The translations under genes and the position numbers were made by a program. 64,000 nucleotides of DNA from Chitinimonas_A lacunae (GTDB lineage: Bacteria > Pseudomonadota > Gammaproteobacteria > Burkholderiales > Chitinimonadaceae), in NCBI RefSeq assembly GCF_042650885.1, contig NZ_JBHSBU010000001.1, positions 3,224,001-3,288,000 on the forward strand, in the 5' to 3' direction. Shown here piece by piece: positions 7,437 to 16,429 of the stretch. The notes beneath the pieces were generated by a model. The model made no database searches and had not been told where the DNA came from. It worked only from the letters and a program-made list of their open reading frames with translations. The stretch's first letter is position 1. Each line of letters opens with the position of its first letter.

Positions 7437-8924
7437 TCAATGGCTGTAAGCCTTCTCGCCGTGCGACGTCACGTCGAGACCTTCACGTTCTTCATCTTCG
7501 GGCACGCGCAGGCCGATGGTCATATCGACCAGCTTGTAGGCCACTGCCGCCACCAGTGCCGACCACAGCACGGTGATACCGACCGCCTTGGCCTGGACCA
7601 GCACCTGATCGGCAATCGAGTAGCTGGCGCCGGCCTGGTTGGCGACATAGTCCCAGACCCCGACTCCACCGAGGGCCGGATCGGCAAACACGCCGGTCAA
7701 CAGCGCACCCACGATACCGCCCACGCCGTGCACGCCGAACACATCGAGCGCGTCGTCGGCGCCGAGCATCCGCTTGAGGCCATGCACGCCCCACAGGCAC
7801 AGCACACCCGACAGCAGGCCGATCGACATCGCGCCGCCCACGCCGACAAAGCCGCAGGCCGGGGTGATGGCGACCAGACCGGCCACCGCACCCGACGCGG
7901 CGCCCAGCATCGAGGCCTTGCCTTTCCAGATCCACTCGGCAGCGGTCCAGGTGAAGGCGGCCACGGCGGTGGCGACCCAGGTATTGATAAAGGCGAGGGC
8001 GGCGCTGCCGTTGGCTTCGAGGGCGGAACCGGCGTTGAAGCCGAACCAGCCGAACCACAGCAGCGAGGCACCGATCATGGTCATGGTCAGCGAATGCGGC
8101 GTCATGGCCTCGCGGCCGTAGCCGACCCGCTTGCCGACGAAATAGGCGCCGACCAGACCGGCCACCGCTGCATTGATATGCACGACCGTGCCACCGGCAA
8201 AATCGAGTGCGCCGAGCTGGAACAGCCAACCGGCCCCGCTTGCTGCCCGGGTGGCGGCCTCGGCGCTGGTATAGGCGTCGGGACCGGCCCAGAACCAGAC
8301 CATATGGGCGATCGGCAGATAGGAGAAGGTGAACCAGACCACCATGAAGGCCAACACTCCGGCGAACTTGGCGCGTTCGGCAAAGGCGCCGACGATCAGG
8401 CCGCAGGTGATGGCGGCAAAGGCGCCCTGGAAGACCACATAGACCAGCTCCGACACCCCGACGCCCTTGGAGAAGGTGGCCGCCACCGAGTCGGGCGTCA
8501 CCCCCTTGAGGAATAGTTTATCGAGCGAGCCAAACAGCGCATTGCCCTCGGTGAATGCCACGCTGTAGCCGTAGACCACCCACAGCACCGAGATCAGCGA
8601 GAACACCACGAATACCTGCATCAGCACCGACAGCATATTCTTGGCCCGCACCAGCCCACCGTAGAACAGGGCAAGGCCGGGGATGGACATCAGGATCACC
8701 AGCGCCGCGGCCATCAACAGCCAGGCGTTGTCGCCCCGATTGACCGTGAGGGTCGGTGCCGCAGCGGTGGCAGCGGGCGGCGCTGCCGCGACGGCCGTGG
8801 CGGGCGCCTCAGCCTGGGTGGTGACCGGCGCAGCCGTCACGGCCGCCGCAGCAGGGGTTTCGGCCCAGGCCGGCGCGGCCGCCAGCGCAGTCCAGAGCGC
8901 GAGCGTAGTCAGCAGTTTCTTCAT
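7437..8924 (-). CDS. amtB: Ammonium transporter AmtB
   Basis: 495 residues. A cleavable signal peptide (MKKLLTTLALWTALAAAPAWA) and an Ala-rich linker precede the Amt core of about eleven membrane helices. Amt signatures are visible, including LDFAGGTVVHINAAVAGL (first pore His) and VFGVHGVGGIVGALLTG (second pore His region). The protein conducts ammonium across the inner membrane under nitrogen limitation. It lies 26 bases downstream of glnK, the standard sensor-channel operon, and shares the sigma-54 promoter there; a strong terminator follows. Confidence 0.96.
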   Translation of the reverse strand: MKKLLTTLALWTALAAAPAWAETPAAAAVTAAPVTTQAEAPATAVAAAPPAATAAAPTLTVNRGDNAWLLMAAALVILMSIPGLALFYGGLVRAKNMLSVLMQVFVVFSLISVLWVVYGYSVAFTEGNALFGSLDKLFLKGVTPDSVAATFSKGVGVSELVYVVFQGAFAAITCGLIVGAFAERAKFAGVLAFMVVWFTFSYLPIAHMVWFWAGPDAYTSAEAATRAASGAGWLFQLGALDFAGGTVVHINAAVAGLVGAYFVGKRVGYGREAMTPHSLTMTMIGASLLWFGWFGFNAGSALEANGSAALAFINTWVATAVAAFTWTAAEWIWKGKASMLGAASGAVAGLVAITPACGFVGVGGAMSIGLLSGVLCLWGVHGLKRMLGADDALDVFGVHGVGGIVGALLTGVFADPALGGVGVWDYVANQAGASYSIADQVLVQAKAVGITVLWSALVAAVAYKLVDMTIGLRVPEDEEREGLDVTSHGEKAYSH

Positions 8925-8950
8925 TGTGTTCTCCTTGTCTCCGGTGCGAC

Positions 8951-9289
8951 TTACAGCGCCTCGGCGCCGGTTTCGCCGGTGCGGATGCGGATCACTTGCT
9001 CCAGCTCGAACACAAAAATCTTGCCGTCGCCGATCTTGCCGGTATTGGCCGATTTCTCGATGGCCTCGATTACCTGTTCCAGCATGTCCTCGCGCACCGC
9101 GATCTCCAGCTTGACCTTGGGCAGGAAGTCCACGACATATTCGGCCCCGCGATATAACTCGGTATGGCCTTTCTGGCGTCCGAAGCCCTTGACCTCGGTC
9201 ACGGTGACGCCTTGCACGCCAATGGCGGACAACGCCTCCCGTACCTCGTCGAGCTTGAACGGCTTGATGATGGCGCTCACGAACTTCAT
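8951..9289 (-). CDS. glnK: PII nitrogen regulatory protein GlnK/GlnB
   Basis: 112 residues, exactly PII size. MKFVSAIIKPFKLDEVREAL is the canonical N-terminus; the T-loop holds GHTELYRGAEY with Tyr51, the uridylylation site; the C-terminal part IGDGKIFVFELEQVIRIRTGE is the PII signature. The start at 9289 is set by AAGGAGC a few bases upstream; the frame is open further but the extra part does not look like PII. It senses 2-oxoglutarate, ATP and ADP and blocks AmtB when nitrogen is sufficient. Pairing with amtB suggests GlnK, though GlnB-type naming is also used. Confidence 0.95.
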   Translation of the reverse strand: MKFVSAIIKPFKLDEVREALSAIGVQGVTVTEVKGFGRQKGHTELYRGAEYVVDFLPKVKLEIAVREDMLEQVIEAIEKSANTGKIGDGKIFVFELEQVIRIRTGETGAEAL

Positions 9290-9329
9290 CTTGGCTCCTT
9301 GCAGTGGATACAGCCGGTGGCAGCGCATT

Positions 9330-9345
9330 AGCACGCGCCGTGCCA
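9330..9345 (-). promoter_or_regulatory. Sigma-54 promoter of glnK-amtB
   Basis: Read on the minus strand: TGGCACGGCGCGTGCT. This fits the -24/-12 consensus TGGCAYRNNNNTTGCW at all but one position, with GG and GC separated by exactly ten bases. Transcription should begin near 9318, leaving about 30 bases before the glnK ATG. A perfect NtrC-type site lies about 95 bases upstream, which supports the call. Confidence 0.8.
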
Positions 9346-9439
9346 TCGATAAAATCCCTTGTTTTTCAGTGAGATAGGAATTTTTTGGCCCATGGCGGCG
9401 ATTGGCTCGCACCAAGGCGGCGCCTGGCGGGCCGGCGAT

Positions 9440-9454
9440 GCACCATGATGGTGC
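9440..9454. promoter_or_regulatory. NtrC binding site (enhancer)
   Basis: GCACCATGATGGTGC is a perfect dyad matching the NtrC site form GCACCA-N3-TGGTGC known from enterobacterial glnA. It is about 95 bases upstream of the sigma-54 promoter, a typical enhancer distance. A weaker half-matching copy (GCACCA then CGGCGC) is at 9409-9423. Confidence 0.75.
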
Positions 9455-9531
9455 GGCGGCAGTGGCGATGGGATGGGGGAGTTTTGCTAGACTGGCTGGG
9501 TTTACCGCATCGCAACCAGGAGATTGAAGCC

Positions 9532-9810
9532 ATGTTGTCGCAAAAACTGTTCGACGAGGTCAACAGCAAGCTGGGCGAGGTACTGTCCAGCGGGCCGGCC
9601 AAGGACATCGAGAAGAACCTGCGCGCGGTGCTCCAGGCCGCGTTCGCCAAGCTCGATCTGGTGACGCGCGAGGAATTCGACGTGCAGCAGGAAGTGCTCA
9701 ACAAGACGCGCGAAAAGCTGGCCCAGCTGGAAATGCGGCTGGCCGCCCTGGAAAATCGTCTGCCGGCCAATGCTGTGCTGCCGGCCGACAATCCACAGGA
9801 CGATTTCTAG
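9532..9810 (+). CDS. ubiK: UbiK, ubiquinone biosynthesis accessory factor (BMFP family)
   Basis: 92 residues. MLSQKLFDEVNSKLGEVL at the start and a C-terminal coiled coil (REKLAQLEMRLAALENRL) match the YqiC/BMFP family. UbiK helps UbiJ and the Ubi enzymes in aerobic ubiquinone synthesis. The ATG at 9532 follows CCAGGAG. It is divergent from glnK-amtB, an arrangement often seen in betaproteobacteria, so its promoter region overlaps the NtrC sites. A terminator follows. Confidence 0.88.
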   Translation: MLSQKLFDEVNSKLGEVLSSGPAKDIEKNLRAVLQAAFAKLDLVTREEFDVQQEVLNKTREKLAQLEMRLAALENRLPANAVLPADNPQDDF

Positions 9811-9840
9811 GCAAGCTGCCACTTAGAAAATAAAAAGACA

Positions 9841-9866
9841 AAGCCATGCAAGATGCATGGCTTTTC
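9841..9866 (+). terminator. Intrinsic terminator of ubiK
   Basis: AAGCCATGCA pairs with TGCATGGCTT across a short AGA loop, followed by TTCTCGT. It lies 30 bases after the ubiK stop. The stem is perfect; the T-run is short but starts within the stem. Confidence 0.75.
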
Positions 9867-10406
9867 TCGTATGAAAATAAATAAATTATTGCGATCCGAT
9901 AGCTTGGCTTGCCCGTACCGCCGGTGCGCCTGCTGACGCGCCGGCGGTCGCGAACAAACCTCCTCCTACCTGTTCCCGTCATACTGCTGCAAAGCATATG
10001 GTGCTGATGCACCGCCTAAGACTGCCGGCATGGAATCCAGCTGGATTCCCATCGTGACGTTATATCCAGTATTTCCTCTCCCTATTCCGCCATTTATTCA
10101 ACAGGCGTGGCGTGGTCGCGTAATACGCGAGAATAGAGTGGAATAAAAACTGCTAAGTTTCTTTGGAAATACGATATTTTTATTTTTCGGGAAGGGGAAC
10201 TGTGCGATTAACCTGCCACCATTATCCCGATTCACTTCGTCACGGCGCCGAGCAAGCTGTGGTGCGGTATTCAGGCTGTGGATCTTAGCAAGCGCCCCGC
10301 TGTGCCACCATATGCATTATTTCCGTGCATACTAAAATCTCCCCGCTGGTTCTCAGCAAAATCCCGGCTCATCAATCACTTATATCCGAATAAATCGACA
10401 GTAATA
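9867..10406. other. Long intergenic region with an 18-bp perfect palindrome
   Basis: About 540 bases without a convincing gene. GGAATCCAGCTGGATTCC (10032-10049) is a perfect self-complementary 18-mer without a loop, a candidate operator or protein-binding site. The rest alternates between AT-rich and GC-rich pieces. A small RNA cannot be excluded from sequence alone. Confidence 0.5.
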
Positions 10407-10443
10407 TGAAAAAGCCGAGCGGTGAATAATCACGGTTCGGCTT
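10407..10443 (-). terminator. Intrinsic terminator of the barrel-protein gene
   Basis: On the minus strand AAGCCGAACCGTG and CACCGCTCGGCTT form a stem with one small mismatch and a six-base loop, followed by TTTCAT. It lies about 65 bases past the stop of the gene ending at 10508. Confidence 0.75.
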
Positions 10444-10507
10444 CGAGATAAGGAGCGACGGTGCAATTTATCTGAGTTTATTCCACGGCATTTAACCCAT
10501 CCTGTGC

Positions 10508-11341
10508 TTAATAGCGCAGCGAGCGATCACGTTCCTTGAGCGACAGCTTGGCACCGGGGCCGAAGTCGTAGCGTAGATTGAGCTGGAGGGCGCGGTAGTC
10601 CTGGCGGGCAAACTGGAGCTCGCTGCCCACGGTCAGGGCGTTATTGGCAAACGGCAGGCGGTAGCGCACGCCAAAGCCGATCCGGCGCTGGTCCTTATCG
10701 AGGTTTTCGCCGGTGGCGCCAAGCGCCAGCCGTTCATCGCCATACCATTTGAGCGCCAATTCGCTGTCGGTACCGTGATTGGGCCGATAGCGGGTCAGGC
10801 GGCCGCCCACGGTGAGGTTGTCGCGCCAGTATTCGGCAAACAGGCTCGAAGTGGTCCAGCTCTGCTGTCCGATCCGCAGCGGCTCGTCGCTGCGGCTGCG
10901 TTGCACCTGGGCGCCCAGGACGCCCATACCGTTGAGATAGTATTCGGCGCCCAGTTGGTAGAAGTTGACGCTATGGCGATGGCTGCTGCCGCCGGAGCTG
11001 CGCGCTTCGATGCGCTGGCGGCCAAAGCCCGCGCTGAGCTGGCCGAGCCCGGCGCGGCGCCAGACCAGACCCAGTTCGCCTTCGTATTCATAGGAGCGGG
11101 CCTGGTGGCAATCGTCGAACAGGCTGCTGCATGGGTGTTCCCAGTCGGCACGGGCGCCGCCGAGCAGGCCCAGGCCGTTGCCGAGCGACTTGGCGCCATG
11201 GGCGGTCACGCCCAGTCCGCTGCTGTCCCAACCGTCGCTGCGCTCGTGGTTCATGCTGGCAGTGACCTGGGTGTAGTCCTCGATATCGGCGGCATAGGCC
11301 AGGCTCGAAGCGGCCAGGGCGGCGATCAAAGCGATACGCAT
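10508..11341 (-). CDS. Putative outer-membrane beta-barrel protein
   Basis: 277 residues. A clear signal peptide (MRIALIAALAASSLAYA) is followed by alternating hydrophobic/polar strands with aromatic ends (GLGLLGGARADWEH, GELGLVWRR, NFYQLGAEYYLNG, LQLNLRYDFGPGAKLSL), typical of a barrel of roughly ten to twelve strands. There are only two Cys, close together (HPCSSLFDDC), which may form a disulfide in a loop. The final residue is Tyr rather than Phe. GGAGAGG precedes the ATG. No family is recognised and substrate or role is unknown. Confidence 0.65.
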   Translation of the reverse strand: MRIALIAALAASSLAYAADIEDYTQVTASMNHERSDGWDSSGLGVTAHGAKSLGNGLGLLGGARADWEHPCSSLFDDCHQARSYEYEGELGLVWRRAGLGQLSAGFGRQRIEARSSGGSSHRHSVNFYQLGAEYYLNGMGVLGAQVQRSRSDEPLRIGQQSWTTSSLFAEYWRDNLTVGGRLTRYRPNHGTDSELALKWYGDERLALGATGENLDKDQRRIGFGVRYRLPFANNALTVGSELQFARQDYRALQLNLRYDFGPGAKLSLKERDRSLRY

Positions 11342-11452
11342 GCTTTCCTCTCCTATCTAGTCAGCAATATGTGTTCAGGGACTGCCTAGACCGGACTTCA
11401 ATTGGAAAGTTGCTTAGAAAATACATTGTGTCGCTGTTGCAACAAAACAGTC

Positions 11453-12331
11453 TTATTGCTGTCGTCGCAGGCGGCGCCATAGCGGCAGTTGATGGACCAG
11501 CAGTCCGCCCAGAATCAGCGCGGTGCCAGCAAGCAAGGTGGACGAGACCGGTTCGGCATTGGCGACATGGCCAAGCCAGAGTGAACTCATCGGAGTGATC
11601 AGCATGATCAGCGCCACATGGGCAGTGGGCAGGCGTTGGATCAGCAGGTAGTACAGACTCATCGCCAACACCGAGCCGACCACCGCCAGATAGACCACCG
11701 CGCCCCAATGGCGCGCCCCGGCCTGGGCCGGCCATTGCCCGTCACCCACGGCCCAGGCCGCCAGTGCCACCACGGCGGCGACGGCCAGCGCCCCGACGGC
11801 GGTGGCAAACGGCGGGGTGGCGGCGCCGTATTTCTTGCTCAGCACGGCACCCAGCGCCTGGATGGCATTGCCGGCCAGGGCCGCGCCAATGCCCAGATGG
11901 GCGTCGGGACCGAAGGACAGCCGGCTGCGGAAGATCGTGGCAAGTCCGATCACGCCCAGTGCCAAGCCGATCAACTGGCCCCGGCTGGGCCGCTCGCCCA
12001 GCAGCAGCGCGGCAAATAGCGCGGTCAGCAGCGGCGCCAGGCCATAGATCACGGCCAGCAATCCCGAGGAGATATGGCGCGCACCCCAGTAGGTGCACAG
12101 CATCGAGGACACCAGTGCCAGGCCCGCCACCAGATAGGCCCGGCAGGCGGCGCCATCGCGCGGGAAAGGCCGGCGCAGCGCCAGATAGACCAGCGCGGCG
12201 AGCAGCGCGCCCAAGGTCATCCGACCGGCCAGCGCGGCCTGAAAGCTCATTCCGGCCACGCTCCAGTTGATGGCAAGCGCGGTGGTCGACCAGACAAAGA
12301 CCACGGCGGAATAAGCAAGCCAGGTCGGCAT
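11453..12331 (-). CDS. EamA/DMT-family metabolite exporter
   Basis: 292 residues with ten hydrophobic segments arranged as two EamA repeats of five helices, the drug/metabolite transporter pattern. Typical phrases are ISSGLLAVIYGLAPLLTALFAALLLGERPSRGQLIGLALGVIGL (first repeat) and YYLLIQRLPTAHVALIMLITPMSSL (second repeat). The family exports amino acids and other small metabolites; the substrate cannot be told from sequence. Its start overlaps the stop of the preceding acetyltransferase gene by one base, so the two are co-transcribed. Confidence 0.88.
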   Translation of the reverse strand: MPTWLAYSAVVFVWSTTALAINWSVAGMSFQAALAGRMTLGALLAALVYLALRRPFPRDGAACRAYLVAGLALVSSMLCTYWGARHISSGLLAVIYGLAPLLTALFAALLLGERPSRGQLIGLALGVIGLATIFRSRLSFGPDAHLGIGAALAGNAIQALGAVLSKKYGAATPPFATAVGALAVAAVVALAAWAVGDGQWPAQAGARHWGAVVYLAVVGSVLAMSLYYLLIQRLPTAHVALIMLITPMSSLWLGHVANAEPVSSTLLAGTALILGGLLVHQLPLWRRLRRQQ

Positions 12332-12840
12332 CAGTCGAACGCTTTCTCGAACAGCAGGGTTTCAGCCAGAAATTTCGGGTCACGCCGCCGCTCGCCGGTG
12401 GCACGAAAACCCAGGCTCTGCCAGAACGACAGCGCCGGCAGATTGTTGGCGGCCACCCCTATCCATACCGTCTGGATGCCTGGCCAGTCGATGATCAGGC
12501 GCTCCAGTTCACGGTAGGCCAGGCGGCCAAGCCCCAGGCCCTGCCATTCCTCGACGATCAGCATCAATCCGATCATCGCCCGGCTGCGATAGGGCCAGCC
12601 GCGCAGAATCTGACACAGCCCCACCCGGCGGTTCTCGGCCCACAGCGTAAAGAAATACTCGTCGGCGAGACTCAGCCCTTCAGGCAGATCGGCGCCGGCA
12701 AACCAGCCGGCAATCTGGTCGCGCCCGGGCGGCTTGCCTTCGCATAGCCGCCAGTAGCCCGGCGTGCCAAGACACAGCTCGTGCAGGGCGGCGATTTCCT
12801 CATCAGTGGGAGCGACGATGCGCTGGAGCGTGATCGACAT
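12331..12840 (-). CDS. GNAT-family N-acetyltransferase
   Basis: 169 residues with the GNAT fold: an acceptor-site half (YFFTLWAENRRVGLCQIL), then the acetyl-CoA loop as LIVEEWQGLGLGRLAYREL (Q-x-x-G-x-G/A) and a C-terminal strand with NNLPALSFWQSLGFRATGE. It transfers an acetyl group to an unknown amine. It is the first gene of a two-gene unit with the EamA exporter, which might mean modification and export of the same compound, but this is inference. Confidence 0.85.
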   Translation of the reverse strand: MSITLQRIVAPTDEEIAALHELCLGTPGYWRLCEGKPPGRDQIAGWFAGADLPEGLSLADEYFFTLWAENRRVGLCQILRGWPYRSRAMIGLMLIVEEWQGLGLGRLAYRELERLIIDWPGIQTVWIGVAANNLPALSFWQSLGFRATGERRRDPKFLAETLLFEKAFD

Positions 12841-12974
12841 GGCAGCAGGGCGGACCGAGTGGGGGCGGACGCCCAGGAACGGGGGCTCGGCAGGTTATGT
12901 AAAAATCATGCCTTATCCATTGCAAGGTATGTGAATGGATAGAGACATAAATAAATAAAACTTCTATCAGTCCA

Positions 12975-13023
12975 TCGCTGTCGCTGCTGGCAACGGGGTA
13001 TCCGTCGGCCAGCGCGACAGCGA
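12975..13023 (-). terminator. Long hairpin downstream of ccsB
   Basis: TCGCTGTCGC (12975-12984) pairs with GCGACAGCGA (13014-13023) and, after a one-base bulge, GCTGGC pairs with GCCAGC inside it, giving a stem of 16 pairs. It ends 12 bases from the ccsB stop. No immediate T-run follows on the minus strand, so it may be a stabilising 3' structure rather than a classical terminator. Confidence 0.5.
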
Positions 13024-13035
13024 GTCCAGACGGCA

Positions 13036-14373
13036 CTACAGCGTGCCGTACGAGTGCAGGCCCGACAGGAACATATTGACGCCGAGGAAGGCGAAGGTGG
13101 TCACATAAAGCCCGATCACCGACCACCAGGCCAGCAGCTCGCCACGCCAGCCTTTGACCAGGCGGATATGCAGCCAGGCGGCATAGTTGAGCCAGACGAT
13201 CAGCGCCCAGGTTTCCTTGGGGTCCCACGACCAGTAGCCGCCCCAGGCATCGGCCGCCCACATGGCGCCAAGGATGGTGGCGATGGTAAAGAACAGAAAG
13301 CCCAGCGCAATTGCCCGATAAGCCACTTCATCGATCAGCGCGGGCGCCGGCAGATAGGCGGCGAGCCGGCCACGGCAGGCGGCGACCACGCAGAGCAGGG
13401 CGGCGCTATAGCCGGCCTTGGCGATAAAGCCGGCACCGGCTTGCAGATCGGGGAACCAGACCGGCGCGAAATACTGGAATACGCCAAATACGCTGGCGAT
13501 CAGCACAGCGGCGATAAACAGCAGGCGGCGCGTCTGCGGGCTCTGCGGCTTGGGTTCGGCCAGCAGCCAGGCCACGCCCAGCATGGCCGCCAGGGCAAAG
13601 GCACCATAGCCGACGAAATTGGCCGGGACGTGGATCTTCATCCACCACGATTGCAGCGCCGGAATCAGCGGCTGGATTTCATGGGCCTGCCGGCTGAAGG
13701 CGTACCACAGGATGAAACCGACTGCCGCCGACACCACCAGCATCACGAAAGCGCCCAGCTTGCGGGTCTGGAAGCGGCCTTCGTAGTAGAGGTACATCAG
13801 GGCGGTGATCAGTACGAACAGGATAAAGACTTCGTACAGATTGGAGACCGGGATATGGCCGACGTCGATACCGATCAGATAGCTTTCGTACCAGCGCACC
13901 AGCTTCGACACCAGGGCTGCCCCGGCCGCGCCCCAGGTCAGGCTGCTGCCGACGAATCCCAGGGTATCGGAACGGCGCAGCAGGGCGGCCCAGTAGACCA
14001 CGGTGGCGAGCAGGCACAGCACGCACATCCACATCACGGCCGACTGGCTGGCCAGCAGGTATTTGAGCCAGAACGAACTGCCGGCGCGGGCCAGATCGCC
14101 CTGGTACAGGCCGGTGGCCGCAAGCGCCAGCAGGGCACACACGGGCAGAAACCAGCGCATCGCCTTCCAATGCCAGGCGAACCCGATGGTGGCAAGTGCA
14201 GTGCCGCCCAGGATCGCCTGCTCATAGCCATCCATATAGTCATGGAAGCGCTGCCAGGCGTAACCGGCACCGAGCAGCACCAGCACGGCGAAGACATAGT
14301 CGAGAGCGGTCGGGCGCCAGCGCGCAACGGCCTGGCTGACGGGCTGCAATTTCAGGGCGACGGGATCAGACAT
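13036..14373 (-). CDS. ccsB: Cytochrome c biogenesis protein CcsB (CcsA/ResC family)
   Basis: 445 residues, polytopic. The tryptophan-rich haem-handling motif is present near the C-terminus as WGGYWSWDPKETWALIVWL. With ResB it forms the system II (Ccs) machine that moves haem across the membrane and attaches it to CXXCH sites of periplasmic cytochromes. The start is placed at 14373 because AGGAGG lies six bases upstream; it overlaps the resB stop by eight bases. The cytochrome c4 gene sits just upstream in the same direction, a likely client. Confidence 0.92.
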   Translation of the reverse strand: MSDPVALKLQPVSQAVARWRPTALDYVFAVLVLLGAGYAWQRFHDYMDGYEQAILGGTALATIGFAWHWKAMRWFLPVCALLALAATGLYQGDLARAGSSFWLKYLLASQSAVMWMCVLCLLATVVYWAALLRRSDTLGFVGSSLTWGAAGAALVSKLVRWYESYLIGIDVGHIPVSNLYEVFILFVLITALMYLYYEGRFQTRKLGAFVMLVVSAAVGFILWYAFSRQAHEIQPLIPALQSWWMKIHVPANFVGYGAFALAAMLGVAWLLAEPKPQSPQTRRLLFIAAVLIASVFGVFQYFAPVWFPDLQAGAGFIAKAGYSAALLCVVAACRGRLAAYLPAPALIDEVAYRAIALGFLFFTIATILGAMWAADAWGGYWSWDPKETWALIVWLNYAAWLHIRLVKGWRGELLAWWSVIGLYVTTFAFLGVNMFLSGLHSYGTL

Positions 14374-16429
14374 GGTCGGCCTCCTGGCCAGCGACAAGCG
14401 GGGCGAGCGACTGGGTCAGCGCAGCGAATTCGCGTTCCGCCAGACTGTCCTTGCGGTTGCAGGAAAAGGCGAACAGCGACGATTGCGGCGTCAACCGCAG
14501 CCAGACGCGCTGCTCGCGCACATAGAACATGAACAGGATGCCCAATACCAGCAGCAGGCTGCCCAGATAGACCAGATTCTTGCCGGGCGAGCGGGTCAGT
14601 TGCAGCCCGCTCGACTTCACTTCGGTAAAGCCGGTCGGCTGGAGATAGATCGGGCTGCCGTAATCGAAGCTGGCCGAGATCGCCACCAGGCTGTCCATCA
14701 GAAAACGGTAGTGCGACTCGTCCATCGTGACCGGTGCCAGCCCGGCACGCTGCTGGGCCAGCGCCATGGCCTCGACCACCGCGCCTTGCAGCAGCTTGAT
14801 ATAGGTCTGCGCCACCGTGGCGCGCTTGTCCTGCGGCACCTTGGCGCTATCGAGGAAACTCTCGAGCGCGGCAAAGCCGCCCTCGGCATAGCGCTCAAGC
14901 ACCCAGACCAGACTGCGTTCGAGGTCGGCCAGCCCGGCCGGACTGACGGCCCCGGCTTCGCGCGCCTTGGCGGTGGCGCGCTTGGCGACTTCACGGCGGG
15001 CTTCGGCGTCGAACAGGGTGGCACGCAGCCGCATAAAGGTATCGGGCTTGAAGTCGCGGTCGAGCGGAATGCGGACAAAGGAGAACGGCGCCCCGACTTC
15101 CTCGCGTACGCCCGACATCAGATAGAAGCGGCCGTCCTCTTCAAACGGCGCCAGATAGTTGAGGTATTCTCGCGCCTGCCCGCGCTCGTCGCGCAGCTTG
15201 AACTGGATGGTCGGGCCGAGGTTGCGCATCCGCTTGTCGGCTTTGACCTGACGCACGTCTTCGAGCATCGCGTCGAGCCCATCGCGCGGCGCGGCACCCG
15301 GGGCCTGTTCGATATTGAATACCCGCAGATCGCTGAATTCGAGCTTGTAGGGCCGCTCGTTCAGGGTAATGGCCAGATCGCTCTGCGAGCGGGCCTTGAG
15401 TGGTTTCTGGCCGGCGCTGTGGCCGAACCAGTCCCAGACGGCGAATTCGAGCGGGCTGCCGCCGTCGCCGAAATTCGACTGGTAGATGGCGATGCCGTCG
15501 ACGATCAGCGGATGGTTGACCTTGATGGTGGCCGGGGTGACTTTCCCGCTTGTCTTGTCGACCACCTCGATATCGCTGGCAAACAGCTTGGGCTGGCCGG
15601 TCGAGTAGTGTTCGATATGGAATTTGCGCAGCCGCACCACAAAGGGCAGTTCCTGCACGAAGTAGCCACGGCCGGCGTTGACGAACACCACATCGGCGCT
15701 GCCGCCTTCGGGCATCTCGACGCTGCCGCGGAACGACAGATTGGCGGCGGACAATCGGCTTGGGGCGCCAATCTGGCTCTGCGGCACGTTGCGGGTCTCG
15801 ACCTGTTTCCAGCCGAGCGCCTCCTGCACCTTGAGCGGCAGATTGCCGTCGATCAGACCGCCTACGCAGATCACCACGATGGCGGCGTGGGCAAACAGAT
15901 AGCCGAGTCGTTGCAGGCTGCCCTTCTTGGCCGCCAGCATGATGGCGCCATCGGCCTCGACGGCACGGAAGCGGTAGCCGCGCTGCTGCAACAGCGCGGC
16001 GGCGCGGCTGGCCGTATCGTGCGGGTCGGCCGTGCCGGCCCACTCATGATGGTGCGGCATGGCGCGCAGCGATTTGAGTCCGGCCTGTTCGCGGTACTGG
16101 CGGATATCGCGCAGGATGCCGGGCAGCTGGCGGTAGATGCAGGCGCTGGTGGAGATCACCAGAAAGGCCAGGATCAGCAGAAACCAGCCGGCATGGTAGA
16201 CGTCGTAGAGGCCGAGGGCTTCGAATGGCTGGAACCAGAATTCGCCAAACTCGACGACATAGTTGGGATAGGGTTCGTTCTGCTTGAGCACCGTGCCGAT
16301 CACCGAAGCGATGGCGATCACGGTCAGCAGGGCGATGGCGAAGCGCATCGAGCTGAACAGCTCGTATAGCGCCCGCGCGAACGAAGTGCGGCGCACGGCA
16401 GGAATCCGGTGGGCGAGCCAAGGGGGCAT
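14366..16429 (-). CDS. resB: Cytochrome c biogenesis protein ResB
   Basis: 687 residues. Two or three N-terminal membrane segments (SSMRFAIALLTVIAIASVIGTVL, GWFLLILAFLVISTSACIY, LFAHAAIVVICVGGLI), a long periplasmic domain, and one C-terminal segment (LVYLGSLLLVLGILFMFYV) are the ResB/Ccs1 plan. LKQNEPYPNYV is a betaproteobacterial ResB hallmark. It pairs with ccsB in system II. The ATG at 16429 sits in the middle of a perfect inverted repeat; another possible start is the GTG eleven codons further in, so the first residues are uncertain. Confidence 0.92.
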   Translation of the reverse strand: MPPWLAHRIPAVRRTSFARALYELFSSMRFAIALLTVIAIASVIGTVLKQNEPYPNYVVEFGEFWFQPFEALGLYDVYHAGWFLLILAFLVISTSACIYRQLPGILRDIRQYREQAGLKSLRAMPHHHEWAGTADPHDTASRAAALLQQRGYRFRAVEADGAIMLAAKKGSLQRLGYLFAHAAIVVICVGGLIDGNLPLKVQEALGWKQVETRNVPQSQIGAPSRLSAANLSFRGSVEMPEGGSADVVFVNAGRGYFVQELPFVVRLRKFHIEHYSTGQPKLFASDIEVVDKTSGKVTPATIKVNHPLIVDGIAIYQSNFGDGGSPLEFAVWDWFGHSAGQKPLKARSQSDLAITLNERPYKLEFSDLRVFNIEQAPGAAPRDGLDAMLEDVRQVKADKRMRNLGPTIQFKLRDERGQAREYLNYLAPFEEDGRFYLMSGVREEVGAPFSFVRIPLDRDFKPDTFMRLRATLFDAEARREVAKRATAKAREAGAVSPAGLADLERSLVWVLERYAEGGFAALESFLDSAKVPQDKRATVAQTYIKLLQGAVVEAMALAQQRAGLAPVTMDESHYRFLMDSLVAISASFDYGSPIYLQPTGFTEVKSSGLQLTRSPGKNLVYLGSLLLVLGILFMFYVREQRVWLRLTPQSSLFAFSCNRKDSLAEREFAALTQSLAPLVAGQEADHV

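Noticed and set aside
13054..14532. 492-residue open frame opposite ccsB
   Set aside because: Shadow; real gene on the minus strand has the WGGYWSWDPKE haem motif.
14372..16369. 665-residue open frame on the plus strand opposite resB
   Set aside because: Codon-position effect of high GC content; product is full of His/Gln/Arg without domains. ResB on the other strand has membrane segments and family motifs.
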